The translations under genes and the position numbers were made by a program. Of a DNA stretch of 38,415 nucleotides, positions 1 to 7,535 are shown piece after piece (the first letter of the stretch is position 1; each line of letters begins with the position of its first letter). The notes beneath the pieces were generated by a model. The model was not told the origin of the DNA. It saw nothing but the letters and a program-made list of their open reading frames with translations, and searched no databases. This DNA is from an uncultured Prevotella sp. (GTDB lineage Bacteria > Bacteroidota > Bacteroidia > Bacteroidales > Bacteroidaceae). The DNA lies in NCBI GenBank assembly GCA_900322095.1, contig ONYS01000036.1, forward strand, positions 1-38,415, read 5' to 3'.

Positions 1-519
1 GGGGAAGACGATGAGGTAGAGGACGTTGAGCAGGATGTTGAGCGTGATGTTGAGCACCTTGAGCGTGGCGAACTTGATGGGGCGGTGGGCATAGCGCAGG
101 TAGGCGAAGGGGATGGCTGTGAAAGCGTCGATGGCCACCGTGACGTACATCACGAGGATGTACTCTGGATGGTCGGCGTAGCCCAGTGCGGAGGCCAGCG
201 GATGGATGAACAGGCAGACGAGCACCGCGAAGAGAATCGACGTCGTGCCCACCATCTTCAGCGTGGTGGCGTAGACCTTGCGCGGGTCTTCGCCTTCGCG
301 GCTCATGAAGCGGAAGAAAGTCGTCTCCATGCCGTAGGTGAGCAGGATGATGAGCAGTGCCACGTAGGCATAGACGTTGGTGATGACACCGTACTGTCCG
401 CCTGCGGCGTTGAACTTTGCCGTCTGTATGGGCACAAGCAGATAGTTGATGAATCGTGCCATGATGCTGCTCAATCCGTAGATGGCCGTATCCTTGGCGA
501 GAGATTTTAAACTTGGCAT
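1..519 (-). CDS. Polysaccharide/lipopolysaccharide flippase (MOP superfamily), N-terminal part
   Basis: The first 173 codons of a membrane protein whose C-terminal part runs off the left edge. The protein starts MPSLKSLAKDTAIYGLSS and continues with hydrophobic helices, including RFINYLLVPIQT and a segment around AYVALLIILLTYGMETTFFRF. This is the usual start of Bacteroidetes oligosaccharide flippases, which move lipid-linked sugars across the inner membrane for surface polysaccharide or LPS assembly. The start at 519 is the only Met upstream of the first helix. The gene lies 76 bp downstream of the SpmA/B gene on the same strand with a G-rich tract between them and no promoter box of its own that I can see, so co-transcription is likely. 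The family call is firm; the substrate cannot be told. Confidence 0.85.
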   Translation of the reverse strand, partial: MPSLKSLAKDTAIYGLSSIMARFINYLLVPIQTAKFNAAGGQYGVITNVYAYVALLIILLTYGMETTFFRFMSREGEDPRKVYATTLKMVGTTSILFAVLVCLFIHPLASALGYADHPEYILVMYVTVAIDAFTAIPFAYLRYAHRPIKFATLKVLNITLNILLNVLYLIVFP

Positions 520-544
520 TATGTTTTGATGTTTTTGTTGCGTT

Positions 545-587
545 GGGGGGTGATGGGGTGAATGGGGCTTTATGGGGTGGATGGGGG
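545..587 (+). repeat. G-quadruplex-prone G-run array between the spmAB stop and the flippase
   Basis: The plus strand has five runs of four to six G at 545-550, 555-558, 564-567, 574-577 and 583-587, separated by 4-6 nt. This fits the canonical quadruplex rule. It lies just after the stop codon of the minus-strand SpmA/B gene, so the mRNA carries the C-rich complement. Two similar tracts sit directly after the czcA and histidine-kinase stop codons. Confidence 0.75.
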
Positions 588-595
588 AGATAATA

Positions 596-1825
596 TCAAC
601 CGAAGAAAATATACGCGATGAAGATGGCGGCTATCACTCCGGCCAGGTCGGCGAGCAGGCCGCAGGCTACGGCGTGGCGCGTGTACTTGATGTTCACGCT
701 GCCGAAGTATACAGCCAAGATGTAGAACGTGGTGTCGGTGCTGCCCTGGAAGATACACGACAGCCGGCCCACGAAGGAGTCGGCTCCGTAGTTTTTCATA
801 GCCTCCAGCATCAGACCGCGAGCACCGCTGCCGCTCAGGGGCTTCATGAAGGCCGTGGGTAGGGCTCCGACGAAATCAGTGTTCAGTCCGCATTTCTCCA
901 CGCCCCACGAGATGCCGTTGATGAGCATGTCCATGGCTCCGCAGGCGCGGAAGACGCCCACGGCAACGAGTATTGCCACGAGATAAGGGATGATGCGCAC
1001 GGCTGTGGTGAAACCGTCCTTGGCTCCCTCGATGAAGGCGTCGTAGACATTGATTTTCTTTATCCAGCCCGCCACGATGAACAGCGTGATGATGCCGAAG
1101 AGTATCAGGTTGGAAGCCACGCTCGTCACGGTGCCCATCGTCTGCGTGTCCATCTGTCCGAAAGCCCAGATGGTGAGTCCGACGAAGGCCACGAGACCGC
1201 CGATGGTCATCAGCAGCACGGGTTGCAGCAGGTTGATGCGCTGCCACAGCGAGGTGATGATGATGCCCGCGATGGTGGCCACGCTCGTAGCCAGCAAGAT
1301 GGGGATGAAGACGTCGGTGGGAGTCTGTGCGCCATTGGCGGCACGGAAGGCGAGAATCGTCGTGGGGATGATGGTCAGTCCCGAGGTGTTGAGCACCAGA
1401 AACATAATCATCGGGTTGGTGGCCGTGTCTTTCTTGGGATTCAGTTCCTGCATCTGCGCCATGGCCCGCAGTCCGGTGGGCGTGGCGGCATTGTCGAGGC
1501 CGAGCATGTTGGAGGCGATGTTCATGAAGATGGTTCCGATGACGGGATGATTCTTGGGGATGTCGGGGAAGAGTCGGGAGAACACAGGACTGAGTGCCCG
1601 CGCCAATACATTGACCACTCCGGCGCGCTCACCGATTTTCATGATTCCCAGCCAGAGCGAGAGCACGCCCGTCAGACCCAACGCCACCTCGAAAGCGCTC
1701 TTTGAGGAGTCGAATGTGGAGTCCACGATGTGCTGAAACACCGCGGTGTCGCCCATTGCCAGTTCCACAGCGCCTGTGACAAAGGCAATGACGAAGAATG
1801 CTATCCAAATATAATTCAAGACCAT
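596..1825 (-). CDS. SpmA-SpmB fusion, nucleoside-recognition (Gate) domain membrane protein
   Basis: A 409-residue polytopic membrane protein that joins the two halves called spore maturation proteins A and B in Firmicutes. The SpmA-like half covers about residues 1-200 (GIMKIGERAGVVN, NMLGLDNAATPTGLRAM). The SpmB-like half covers about 225-409 (GFTTAVRIIPYLVAILVAVG, SGSGARGLMLEAM, GSTDTTFYILAVYFGSV). Both carry Gate-type hydrophobic repeats. In non-sporulating Bacteroidetes the fused form is common and its role is unknown; transport has been proposed from the fold. The start at 1825 is supported by a TAACTTTG promoter box only 8 nt upstream of the ATG, which implies a very short leader. It probably forms an operon with the flippase downstream. 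Confidence 0.9.
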   Translation of the reverse strand: MVLNYIWIAFFVIAFVTGAVELAMGDTAVFQHIVDSTFDSSKSAFEVALGLTGVLSLWLGIMKIGERAGVVNVLARALSPVFSRLFPDIPKNHPVIGTIFMNIASNMLGLDNAATPTGLRAMAQMQELNPKKDTATNPMIMFLVLNTSGLTIIPTTILAFRAANGAQTPTDVFIPILLATSVATIAGIIITSLWQRINLLQPVLLMTIGGLVAFVGLTIWAFGQMDTQTMGTVTSVASNLILFGIITLFIVAGWIKKINVYDAFIEGAKDGFTTAVRIIPYLVAILVAVGVFRACGAMDMLINGISWGVEKCGLNTDFVGALPTAFMKPLSGSGARGLMLEAMKNYGADSFVGRLSCIFQGSTDTTFYILAVYFGSVNIKYTRHAVACGLLADLAGVIAAIFIAYIFFG

Positions 1826-1833
1826 AGCAGTTG

Positions 1834-1841
1834 CAAAGTTA
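1834..1841 (-). promoter_or_regulatory. Bacteroidetes -7 box for spmAB
   Basis: TAACTTTG on the minus strand matches TAnnTTTG, with a TTG about 21 bp upstream at 1863-1865. The start codon begins 9 nt after the box, so the transcript would be leaderless or nearly so. Confidence 0.7.
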
Positions 1842-2026
1842 CAAATTATTTTATATAGAGGGCAATATGGTGGGCAAACTTTCCTTTTTACGGTGTGTTT
1901 TTTCCTATATTTCCGTTTGCTGAGCTTTCCACATCGGACATTATTAGCTGTAATCCACCCAGCAGGATGCAGAAAATCAACCTTCGTCTGCTAGGCGTTG
2001 ACAGCACGAAATCCGATGACTCATGG

Positions 2027-2114
2027 TTGCTGACAGCTGTCAGCAGATCTGCTCTCAGCTGTCAGCAGTTCTGCTCTCAACTGTCAGCAGTTCTGCTCTC
2101 AATTGTCAGCAGAC
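2027..2114. repeat. 22-bp palindromic tandem array, locus 1 (four units)
   Basis: Units start at 2027, 2049, 2071 and 2093, exactly 22 bp apart. Unit 1 contains the perfect 18-bp palindrome TGCTGACAGCTGTCAGCA (2028-2045). Unit 2 has the core CTGCTCTCAGCTGTCAGCAG. Units 3 and 4 differ only at the centre (CAGCTG to CAACTG to CAATTG) and at the last bases. The array ends 77 bp before the rmuC promoter box. Unit 2 is identical to the units of the array at 31744. Confidence 0.9.
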
Positions 2115-2191
2115 ATGGAAAATCGCTTTCCAGGGTTTGTCTTTTACAGAAAAAATCTCCCGCTAAACGGCCAAAGTTCAAAAAAAATAGC

Positions 2192-2199
2192 TATCTTTG
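2192..2199 (+). promoter_or_regulatory. Bacteroidetes -7 box for rmuC
   Basis: TATCTTTG matches TAnnTTTG exactly. The rmuC ATG lies 41 nt downstream. No clear -33 TTTG is seen at the expected place. Confidence 0.65.
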
Positions 2200-2240
2200 C
2201 TCATTATCATTAACAACACAAACCCTATAGAACCATAATC

Positions 2241-3632
2241 ATGGACATTATCTTCATTCTTTTGGGCATAGCCGTTGGTGCCGTGTGCGGTATCCTCTAT
2301 GCCAAAAATGCCAGTGCCGGACAGATTGCCAAGACCAGTATGCTGCAGGAAAACTATGACCGCGCCGATGCTGAGGCCCGTCAGCTGCGCGAGCAGACCC
2401 GCCAATTGGACAGTGAACTCGCTGCCGCCAAGACCGCCAAGGAGTCGCTTGAAAAACAGCTCGACGACGCCAAGCAGGACTTTGAGCGGCAGAAATCTGA
2501 AATCAACTTACAGCACAACCGCCAACTCGACGAACTGCGCCAGCAGCAGCGCGAGCAGATGGAGAGCCAGTCGAAACTCATCCGCGAGCAAATCAACACC
2601 GCTTCGGAGGATATACTGAAAAAGCGCGCCCAGGAACTTAACGTCACCAACAAGCAACAGCTCGACCTGTTGCTCAACCCTCTGCACGAGAGTCTGAAGC
2701 AGATGCGCGACAGCGTGGAGCAGAGCAACAAGGACCGCCTGGCCTCGCTCGCCAACCTGCGCGCCACCATCGCGGAGAACCAGAAGCAGGCTGAGGCTCT
2801 CGGCGAACGTGCCGACAAACTCACGGCTGCCCTCACCGGCGAGACGAAGACGCAAGGCAACTTTGGCGAGCTGCGGCTCTCCACTCTCCTTGAGAACATG
2901 GGACTGGAGAAAGGCGTGCAGTACGAGGAACAAGTGCTGATAAAGGACAATGGCGAGGCCCTGCGCGACGAGGAGACGGGACGAAAGAAAATTCCTGACG
3001 TGATACTTCACTTTCCCGGCGAGCGCGATGTCATCATCGATTCGAAGATGTCGCTCACGGCACTCACCGACTACTACAACGCCACCGACGATGCCGCCCG
3101 CGAGAATGCCCTTCGTCGCCACCTCACGTCGATGCGCAAGCACGTTGATGAACTCGCCAGCCAGCGCTACCAGTACTATAAGCCCAAGGGCAGACGGCAA
3201 CTCGACTTCGTGATGATGTACGTCTACAACGAAGGCGGTCTGCAGTTGGCCCTCGCCAAGGACCCGTCGCTCTGGAAGGATGCTTACGACAAGGGCGTCA
3301 TCATCTCCGGTTCGCAGACGCTCTACATGATGCTGAAGGTGCTCGAGATGACGTGGCACCAGGTGCGTCAGGCTGAGAATCAAGAGGACATCATGCGTGT
3401 GGCCAACGAGCTGGTCAACCGCGTGCAGCTCTTCTATGAGCGGTTTAAGGCCGTCGACGAACAACTCGCGAAGACCACCAAGGCTTTCGACGACCTGAAG
3501 AAGACCACCGCTCCTTCGGGCACGAGCATCACCACGGCGGCGCGCAAGTTGCTGAAATACGGTGCTACGGAGAATGCCAAACGCAAATATCGCCTTCCCG
3601 AGAAGGAAGACGAGAGCGAGGAAGAGAATTAA
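2241..3632 (+). CDS. rmuC: RmuC family DNA recombination protein
   Basis: 463 residues. An N-terminal membrane anchor (about 3-22, IIFILLGIAVGAVCGILYA) is followed by a long heptad-rich coiled coil (about 30-200) full of Glu, Gln, Lys and Leu. The conserved RmuC domain covers about 200-420, with GNFGELRLSTLLENMGLEKG, FPGERDVIIDSKMSL, PKGRRQLDFVMMYV and MMLKVLEMTWHQVRQAENQ. E. coli RmuC limits recombination at inverted repeats, and the domain is structurally related to restriction-endonuclease-like nucleases; the molecular role is not settled. The C-terminal tail is acidic (EKEDESEEEN). It is a single-gene unit with its own promoter box and converges on the chromate-transporter genes. The palindromic array just upstream is a notable neighbour for a protein linked to inverted repeats, but a functional link is speculation. 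Confidence 0.95.
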   Translation: MDIIFILLGIAVGAVCGILYAKNASAGQIAKTSMLQENYDRADAEARQLREQTRQLDSELAAAKTAKESLEKQLDDAKQDFERQKSEINLQHNRQLDELRQQQREQMESQSKLIREQINTASEDILKKRAQELNVTNKQQLDLLLNPLHESLKQMRDSVEQSNKDRLASLANLRATIAENQKQAEALGERADKLTAALTGETKTQGNFGELRLSTLLENMGLEKGVQYEEQVLIKDNGEALRDEETGRKKIPDVILHFPGERDVIIDSKMSLTALTDYYNATDDAARENALRRHLTSMRKHVDELASQRYQYYKPKGRRQLDFVMMYVYNEGGLQLALAKDPSLWKDAYDKGVIISGSQTLYMMLKVLEMTWHQVRQAENQEDIMRVANELVNRVQLFYERFKAVDEQLAKTTKAFDDLKKTTAPSGTSITTAARKLLKYGATENAKRKYRLPEKEDESEEEN

Positions 3633-3669
3633 AAGACCATTCGCCGTGTCGTTGTGGGGGCTGTTGGGC

Positions 3670-4242
3670 TTAATAGACCAGCAGTCCGATGATACCACAG
3701 ACGAGCAGGGCCAGAATGGGATTGACCTTATAGCGCAGCGTGGCAAAGAAAACGGCTATACAGAGCGCTATGCTCAACACGAACAGCAGCAGGCTGGCCG
3801 ACGGCGTGCCGAAGTTCTCCTTGTTCATCAACAGCAGGGCAGCAGCGGCGATGAGACCGATGATGGCCGGGCGCAGTGCGGCAAAGACGTTCTTCACCCA
3901 GGGTGCATCCTTGTGGGTGAGCAGGTAGTGGCTGATGCAAATCATCAGGATGAACGACAGCCACATGATACTCAGTGAGGCCAACACTGCGCCCAGCACT
4001 GCCGCCCACGCCGGATAGCCCGCGTTGATGACCGACGTATAGCCCACGTAGGTTGCGGCGTTGATGCCGATAGGACCTGGTGTAGACTGACTGATGGCCA
4101 CGATATCGGTAAACAAGGCATTGCTCAGCCAGTGGCTCTTCACCACCGTCTCGCTGTAGATGAGCGACAGCATGGCATAGCCACCGCCAAAATTAAAGAT
4201 GCCTATCTTGCTGAAGACATAAAATAACTTGAGAAACAACAT
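3670..4242 (-). CDS. chrA: Short-chain CHR (chromate transporter family) protein, second of a pair
   Basis: 190 residues forming one CHR domain. GGGYAML (about 20-26) and STPGPIGINAATYVGY (about 53-68) are the family signatures, followed by four or five hydrophobic segments. Known CHR proteins export chromate by proton antiport; many family members probably carry other oxyanions. Short CHR proteins usually work as pairs, and this one follows a second CHR gene by 98 bp on the same strand. Its stop lies 37 bp from the convergent rmuC stop. The start at 4242 is the only Met before the first domain helix. Confidence 0.93.
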   Translation of the reverse strand: MLFLKLFYVFSKIGIFNFGGGYAMLSLIYSETVVKSHWLSNALFTDIVAISQSTPGPIGINAATYVGYTSVINAGYPAWAAVLGAVLASLSIMWLSFILMICISHYLLTHKDAPWVKNVFAALRPAIIGLIAAAALLLMNKENFGTPSASLLLFVLSIALCIAVFFATLRYKVNPILALLVCGIIGLLVY

Positions 4243-4340
4243 ATCGCTTTTTCTTTTCTATCTAACTGTTATCCCTTATCTCTTTTTCGTTATAGTGTTG
4301 TGTACCGCGTCTTATCAAGGCATGAATAAGCACGGAAGCC

Positions 4341-4886
4341 TCATGGCTTGGGCGCGCCCTCTTTCTTCATTCGACCATACGCGTAACCTCCAACTCCTGC
4401 CACAAGGATAATCCATATCGGCGAGACGCCCAGGGCCGCTATGAGCAGACAGCTCACCACCGGTATCCAGCTTGTCGCCCACGTGATATGGGCCGTACGT
4501 GCCATCTTGAAGCACGGTGCGGCGATGAGCGCCACCACGGCCGGTCGCACGCCGCGGAAGAATTTCTCCACGTAGACGTTGTCCTTGAAGTTGTGGAAGA
4601 AGATGGCGATGAGCAGGATGGCGATAATCGACGGCAGGGCGATGCCCAGTGCTCCCACGATGCCGCCCCACACGCCGCGCAACTTGTAGCCGATGTGGCT
4701 GGCGATGTCGATGGAGAAGATGCCCGGCGTGGTCTGCGCCACTACCATGATATCCATAAACTCCTCGCGGCTCAGCCAGTGGTTCTTGTCAACATACTCG
4801 CGTTCCATGATGGGAATCATGGCGTAGCCGCCACCCAGCGTGAACGCACCTATCTTATTACAGGTAAGGAAGAATTTCAACAACAT
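4341..4886 (-). CDS. chrA: Short-chain CHR (chromate transporter family) protein, first of a pair
   Basis: 181 residues, a single CHR domain with LGGGYAMIPIMEREYV near the N-terminus and AQTTPGIFSIDIASHIGYKL at about 51-70. It is predicted to sit in the inner membrane and to form a heteromeric transporter with the next gene. The two differ in their signatures (TTPGIFSID here, STPGPIGIN in the partner), which fits the N-half/C-half split of bidomain ChrA proteins. A TTTG-N20-TACCTTTG promoter lies 64 nt upstream. Chromate as substrate comes from the family name only. Confidence 0.93.
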   Translation of the reverse strand: MLLKFFLTCNKIGAFTLGGGYAMIPIMEREYVDKNHWLSREEFMDIMVVAQTTPGIFSIDIASHIGYKLRGVWGGIVGALGIALPSIIAILLIAIFFHNFKDNVYVEKFFRGVRPAVVALIAAPCFKMARTAHITWATSWIPVVSCLLIAALGVSPIWIILVAGVGGYAYGRMKKEGAPKP

Positions 4887-4949
4887 TTTTCTCGTCTTAT
4901 TTTGTTATCTTGCGGATGTAAAGGGAGAATATATCTCTCTTTGCGACTG

Positions 4950-4981
4950 CAAAGGTAGGGAGCTTTCTCTGCATGGACAAA
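4950..4981 (-). promoter_or_regulatory. Promoter of the chromate-transporter pair
   Basis: On the minus strand TTTG (4978-4981) is followed after 20 bp by TACCTTTG (4950-4957). This is a complete Bacteroidetes sigma-ABfr type promoter. It is back to back with the czcC promoter at 5059. Confidence 0.75.
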
Positions 4982-5058
4982 AAATGGAGATTAGAAACCT
5001 TTAATCTCGAATGAAAGCATTCTCATCGGTTCTGTTTCAATGGATTGCGCAAAGTGAG

Positions 5059-5066
5059 TAATTTTG
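5059..5066 (+). promoter_or_regulatory. -7 box for the czcCBA operon
   Basis: TAATTTTG matches TAnnTTTG. A TTTC lies 20 bp upstream at 5035-5038, a near match to the -33 element. The czcC ATG begins 7 nt after the box, so transcription should begin at or very near the start codon. Confidence 0.65.
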
Positions 5067-5072
5067 CGGCCA

Positions 5073-6350
5073 ATGAAAACGATTAAACTTTCTTTCATCC
5101 GCTTTTGGCTCTTGCTTCCGGCGGTCAGCATGCCGCTCTTGATGCAGGCGCAGAAGCTAAGTTTCCGACAGGCCGACAGTCTGTTGGTCATGCATAGTCA
5201 CGACCTGCGGTCGGCCCGTTTGGACGTTGTCGCCGCCGAGGGCCAACTCGCCCAGTCGCGCCGCTACGACAATCCCACGGTGAGCATGATGTACAACGTG
5301 CGCAACCCCAACAACCGCCGCTGGTTCGACGCTGGCCGCGATGGTGAGCTCGACGTACAGGTCTCGCAGTCCTTCGCCATTGGCGGTCAGCATGCCGAGC
5401 AGGTGCGCCAGAACGACGCCCTCCTGCAGGCCTCTAAAAGTCAGTTGCGCGTCACCGGCCGCGACCTCCTCACGCAGGCCCACACCACGCTCGTCGACCT
5501 CTACTACCAGCAACGTCAGGCCGAGGTCTACGACCTGGAGATTGCCTCGGCCGAGAAGATTCTTGCCGCCTACAAGGAACAGAGCGCCAAGGGCAACATT
5601 GCCGAGATGGAGACACAGCGCATCGCGACGATGCTCTACCAGCTCCGCAAGTCGCGCGCCGATTTGCTCATCGGGGCCGAAGGCTTGCAGAGTCAACTCC
5701 GGCTGCTACTCGGACTCAACAATACGATGCCCGTCACGGCCGACATCGACGAGGCTGTAGCCCTCGATGAGGCTTCGCGGCTCTACCTCTCGCTGCAAGG
5801 CGACCAGCAGATGGCGTTCGACACCCTCCCCGAGCTGCGCTTGCTCAACAGCCAGGCCGATGCCGCCCGCCACGCGTTGAAGTGGCAGCGGTCGCAGGCC
5901 CTGCCGCAGTTGGCCGTTCAAGGCGAATACGACAAGAACGGCAGCATCGGCCACAACTTCTACGCCGTGGGTCTGAGCATTGCCGTGCCCTTATGGAACA
6001 GCAACCGCGGCAACATACGAAGTGCGCAGGCCGCCGTTGAGCAGGCCGCCATCGCCGTCGACCGTCAGCGCCTCGCCCTCACGCAGCAGCGCCAGGCTGA
6101 CCTCGCCACCGTGGGACAGTATCTGCGCCAACTGGGCCAATCGTCAACGCTCGACGCTGACCTCAGCACGATGCTGCAGGCCGCCGAGCAGCAGTTCATG
6201 AACCGCCACATCTCGCTTGTGGAGTTTGTCGACCTCTATGCCAACTACCGCGACACGATGCTCGCCCGCCTCGATGCCAAGAGCCAGGCCCTGCAAGCGG
6301 CTGAGAGGCTCAAGGGAGTATGGGGCGGAGGCCTTGAAGCGAGAGAGTAG
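5073..6350 (+). CDS. czcC: TolC-family outer-membrane efflux protein (CzcC/CusC type)
   Basis: 425 residues from the ATG at 5073. The reading frame opens 9 bp earlier at a TTG, but that codon lies in the promoter box. Residues 1-26 are a signal peptide (MKTIKLSFIRFWLLLPAVSM, ending near MQAQ). The rest is alpha-helical, Gln/Ala/Leu-rich and has the two-fold repeat of outer-membrane efflux proteins: LVDLYYQQRQAEVYDLEIAS in the first half and VGLSIAVPLWNSNRGNIRSA in the second. It should form the outer-membrane channel of a tripartite heavy-metal pump with the next two genes. The stop is followed at once by a 9-bp tandem repeat that separates it from czcB. Confidence 0.92.
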   Translation: MKTIKLSFIRFWLLLPAVSMPLLMQAQKLSFRQADSLLVMHSHDLRSARLDVVAAEGQLAQSRRYDNPTVSMMYNVRNPNNRRWFDAGRDGELDVQVSQSFAIGGQHAEQVRQNDALLQASKSQLRVTGRDLLTQAHTTLVDLYYQQRQAEVYDLEIASAEKILAAYKEQSAKGNIAEMETQRIATMLYQLRKSRADLLIGAEGLQSQLRLLLGLNNTMPVTADIDEAVALDEASRLYLSLQGDQQMAFDTLPELRLLNSQADAARHALKWQRSQALPQLAVQGEYDKNGSIGHNFYAVGLSIAVPLWNSNRGNIRSAQAAVEQAAIAVDRQRLALTQQRQADLATVGQYLRQLGQSSTLDADLSTMLQAAEQQFMNRHISLVEFVDLYANYRDTMLARLDAKSQALQAAERLKGVWGGGLEARE

Positions 6351-6360
6351 AGATTAGTTG

Positions 6361-6441
6361 CTATAGGGGTTATAGGCTCTATAGTTTCTATAGTCGCTAT
6401 AGTTACTATAGTTTCTATAGTTGCTATGGCCCCTATAACTA
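6361..6441 (+). repeat. 9-bp tandem repeat (CTATAGttn), nine units, between czcC and czcB
   Basis: Units begin every 9 bp at 6361, 6370, 6379, 6388, 6397, 6406, 6415, 6424 and 6433. Most read CTATAG plus three variable bases; units 2, 8 and 9 are degenerate. The array starts 11 bp after the czcC stop and ends 12 bp before the czcB start. A change of copy number would alter the spacing within the operon without changing a protein. Confidence 0.9.
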
Positions 6442-6452
6442 TAAAATACAAG

Positions 6453-7535
6453 ATGATGAAAAACAATATTCTTTTCCTTGCCAGCCTCTTGTGTCTGGCA
6501 GCCTGCTCGCCGTCGAAACAGAAGGCGGGCGGCGACTATAGCTCTCTGCGCAGCGAGACCGTCGAGACGACACCCGTCGAGCTGGGCAGCTACGGCGATG
6601 AGCTCACGCTCAACGGCGACGTGAGCTGCGATGAGAGCCTCGTGCGCAAAATCTTTATTCCCTGCTCGGGCCGCGTGAGCGGACTCACCGTTGAGGTGGG
6701 CGACGCCGTCAGGCGCGGACAGACGCTCGCCGTCATCCACAGCGAGGAAGCCGCCGACTACAACAAAGGTCTGGCCGATGCCGACGCACAGATTCGCATG
6801 GCCGAGCGCGACTACGAGATGAAGCAGGACATGCGGCGCTCGGGTATGGCGTCGGACAAAGACGTCAGCGAGGCCCATGCCGCCCTCGTCATGGCACGCG
6901 CCGAGCGCAGCCGACTGGGGGCTGTGGCGGGCATTAATGGCTTTGGCCGAAAGGCTACGGCCGTGCTGCGCTCGCCCATCAGCGGCTATGTCACCGTGAA
7001 GAATGTCTACGACGACAGCTACGTCAGTCCCGACGGCGAGGGTGGCGGTGAGGCACTGGAGATTGCCAACCTCAGCCGCGTGTGGATTATCGCCGACGTC
7101 TATGAGAGCGACATCGCCAAGATTCGTCAGGGAGCGCCCGTCACCGTCACCACGATGGCCTACGACGGCGAGGTGTTTCACGGAACTATAGATAAGGTAT
7201 ACAACGTGCTCGACAGCGAGAGCAAGACCATGAAGGTGCGCGTCACCCTCGACAACAGCCGTGGGATGCTCCGTCCCGGCATGTTTGCCACCGTCCACGT
7301 CAGCACCGGTGGTGGAGGCAAGGCCCTCTGCCGGGTGCCCGCCAAGGCCATCGTCTTCGACGGAGGTAAGGACTATGTGGTCGTCGACAGCGGCAACCGC
7401 CATTACCGTCGTCAGCCGGTCAAGACCGACCACGTGGGCAGCGACTATGCCTATGTGACCAGTGGTCTGCGGGCCGGTGAGCAGGTGGTGAGCAAGAACG
7501 CATTGTTGGTCTTTAATACGTTGGGTAATGAATAA
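6453..7535 (+). CDS. czcB: RND efflux periplasmic adaptor lipoprotein (CzcB/CusB type)
   Basis: 360 residues from the first of two adjacent ATGs (6453, 6456). The reading frame extends back to 6426 but enters the tandem repeat. A lipoprotein signal peptide ends in the lipobox LAAC (MKNNILFLASLLCLAAC). The adaptor domains follow: a barrel-sandwich half around CSGRVSGLTVEVGDAVRRGQ, a short alpha-hairpin (about 100-145), the second half around LRSPISGYVTVKNVYDD, a beta-barrel around VWIIADVYESDIAKIRQG, and a membrane-proximal part. It links the inner-membrane pump to the outer-membrane channel. No His-rich or Met-rich N-terminal metal-binding tail is present. Its stop overlaps the czcA start by 8 bp, indicating translational coupling. 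Confidence 0.93.
   Translation: MMKNNILFLASLLCLAACSPSKQKAGGDYSSLRSETVETTPVELGSYGDELTLNGDVSCDESLVRKIFIPCSGRVSGLTVEVGDAVRRGQTLAVIHSEEAADYNKGLADADAQIRMAERDYEMKQDMRRSGMASDKDVSEAHAALVMARAERSRLGAVAGINGFGRKATAVLRSPISGYVTVKNVYDDSYVSPDGEGGGEALEIANLSRVWIIADVYESDIAKIRQGAPVTVTTMAYDGEVFHGTIDKVYNVLDSESKTMKVRVTLDNSRGMLRPGMFATVHVSTGGGGKALCRVPAKAIVFDGGKDYVVVDSGNRHYRRQPVKTDHVGSDYAYVTSGLRAGEQVVSKNALLVFNTLGNE

Larger units (their letters stand above)
1826..2240. other. Divergent intergenic region between spmAB and rmuC
   Basis: No credible gene. It holds the spmAB promoter at the left, a four-unit 22-bp palindromic array at 2027-2114 and the rmuC promoter box at 2192-2199. The 111-codon open frame across it is a translation of the repeats and has no protein-like composition. 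Confidence 0.7.

Noticed and set aside
1895-2230. 111-codon plus-strand open frame upstream of rmuC
   Set aside because: Largely translated repeat sequence, overlaps the rmuC promoter, no protein-like features.
4243-4340. Separate promoter or gene between the two CHR genes
   Set aside because: No TAnnTTTG box on the minus strand and no conserved frame; the pair is more simply one operon.
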